Made by a program: the position numbers and the translations under genes | Notes under the pieces: model-generated | The model's input: only the letters and a program-made list of their open reading frames with translations | Databases searched by the model: none | What the model was told of the DNA's origin: nothing | Origin: Actinomycetes bacterium | Lineage (GTDB): Bacteria > Actinomycetota > Acidimicrobiia > Acidimicrobiales > Acidimicrobiaceae | Assembly: GCA_021823045.1 (NCBI GenBank) | Contig: JAKAPB010000145.1 | Location: forward strand, 1 to 5,888 | Direction of reading: 5' to 3' | Length of the DNA stretch: 5,888 bases | In this document: one piece after another, positions 5,637-5,888 of the stretch | How positions within the stretch are numbered: the stretch's first letter is position 1 | How the letters are laid out: every line of letters starts with the position of its first letter

Positions 5637-5888
5637 AAAACCTAGAAACAAATCGAAACTGCTACTTAGCCGACTTGGACGTTATTTGAAGTTCTCTATA
5701 AGCGAGGCATTCGGTCCATCCAGTGGCTCAGCCCTCATTCTCGTCCCGACAATGGTAATGGTGTCCTTACTTTTTTTCTGCCTGACCATCGACTCCGCCT
5801 CGCTGTCAATACTCCAGCTACGTACCGACCATCTCGCCGCAGATTGTGCACTGCTTGGAGCTAGGAGTCTCTCTCAGTCAGCTTTTTT
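5623..5888 (+). CDS. TadG/TadE-like pilus protein, 5' part only (cut by the window edge)
   Basis: A reading frame opens at GTG 5623, with AGGAG (5609-5613) 9 nt upstream, and stays open to the end of the window, giving 88 residues. The N-terminus is strongly basic (about 1-23). A membrane helix follows (about 36-56), then a segment ending LAADCALLGARSL (71-83). That last motif resembles the AADAAALAGA-type sequence after the membrane helix in Tad-like/TadG proteins and actinobacterial TadE-like partners. It overlaps the preceding gene by 14 nt, indicating translational coupling. The C-terminal domain, which would tell a long TadG from a short Rv3654c-type protein, lies outside the window. Confidence 0.7.
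   Translation, partial: MLPHRKPRNKSKLLLSRLGRYLKFSISEAFGPSSGSALILVPTMVMVSLLFFCLTIDSASLSILQLRTDHLAADCALLGARSLSQSAF

Overview
The window carries most of a Flp/Tad (type IVc) pilus locus, all on the + strand. The order is a TadA/CpaF secretion ATPase, an unclear ~1 kb stretch, TadB, TadC, a small Flp-like prepilin, two TadE-like minor pilins and the 5' part of a TadG/TadE-like protein that runs off the right edge. This matches the compact tad operons of Actinobacteria such as the Mycobacterium tuberculosis Rv3659c-Rv3654c cluster (order recalled from general knowledge). No secretin (RcpA/CpaC) or CpaB gene is visible, which fits a monoderm host. Intermediate base composition, several TTG/GTG starts and the actinobacterial-style gene order suggest a moderate-GC actinobacterium. 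A relative of the Acidimicrobiia is possible, but this is a weak inference.

Layout. Positions 1-176 are AT-richer and hold no supportable gene; they contain a TTGACA -35-like box overlapped by a perfect 7-bp inverted repeat, so a promoter for the locus may lie here. The ATPase gene (177-1517) is followed by a GC-rich stem-loop. From 1518 to 2523 the picture is unclear. An ORF from a TTG with a good ribosome-binding site (1623-2303) carries three in-frame PESNG repeats, but coding character appears to move to another frame in its second half. That other frame is interrupted by one TGA and then ends exactly in the ATGA that starts tadB. The region may be one decayed or frameshifted gene, or one medium gene plus a 51-residue one.

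TadB and TadC (2524-4319) overlap tightly and would form the inner-membrane platform. After a 112-bp gap with A-rich 16-bp tandem repeats comes the Flp-like gene (4432-4710), which has the strongest Shine-Dalgarno in the window. A perfect 12-bp stem-loop spans its stop codon and the start of the next gene. The two TadE-like genes and the TadG-like gene follow with little or no spacing.

Working together: the ATPase would power pilin extraction and assembly through the TadB/TadC platform, the Flp-like protein would be the major subunit, and the TadE/TadG-like proteins would be minor pilins or tip/initiation factors. The least explained items are the fragmented 1623-2527 region, the 4690-4720 hairpin, the repeat leader ahead of flp, and the absence of a canonical prepilin-peptidase Glu+5 in all four pilin-like proteins. 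I did not find evidence of a wholly new system.
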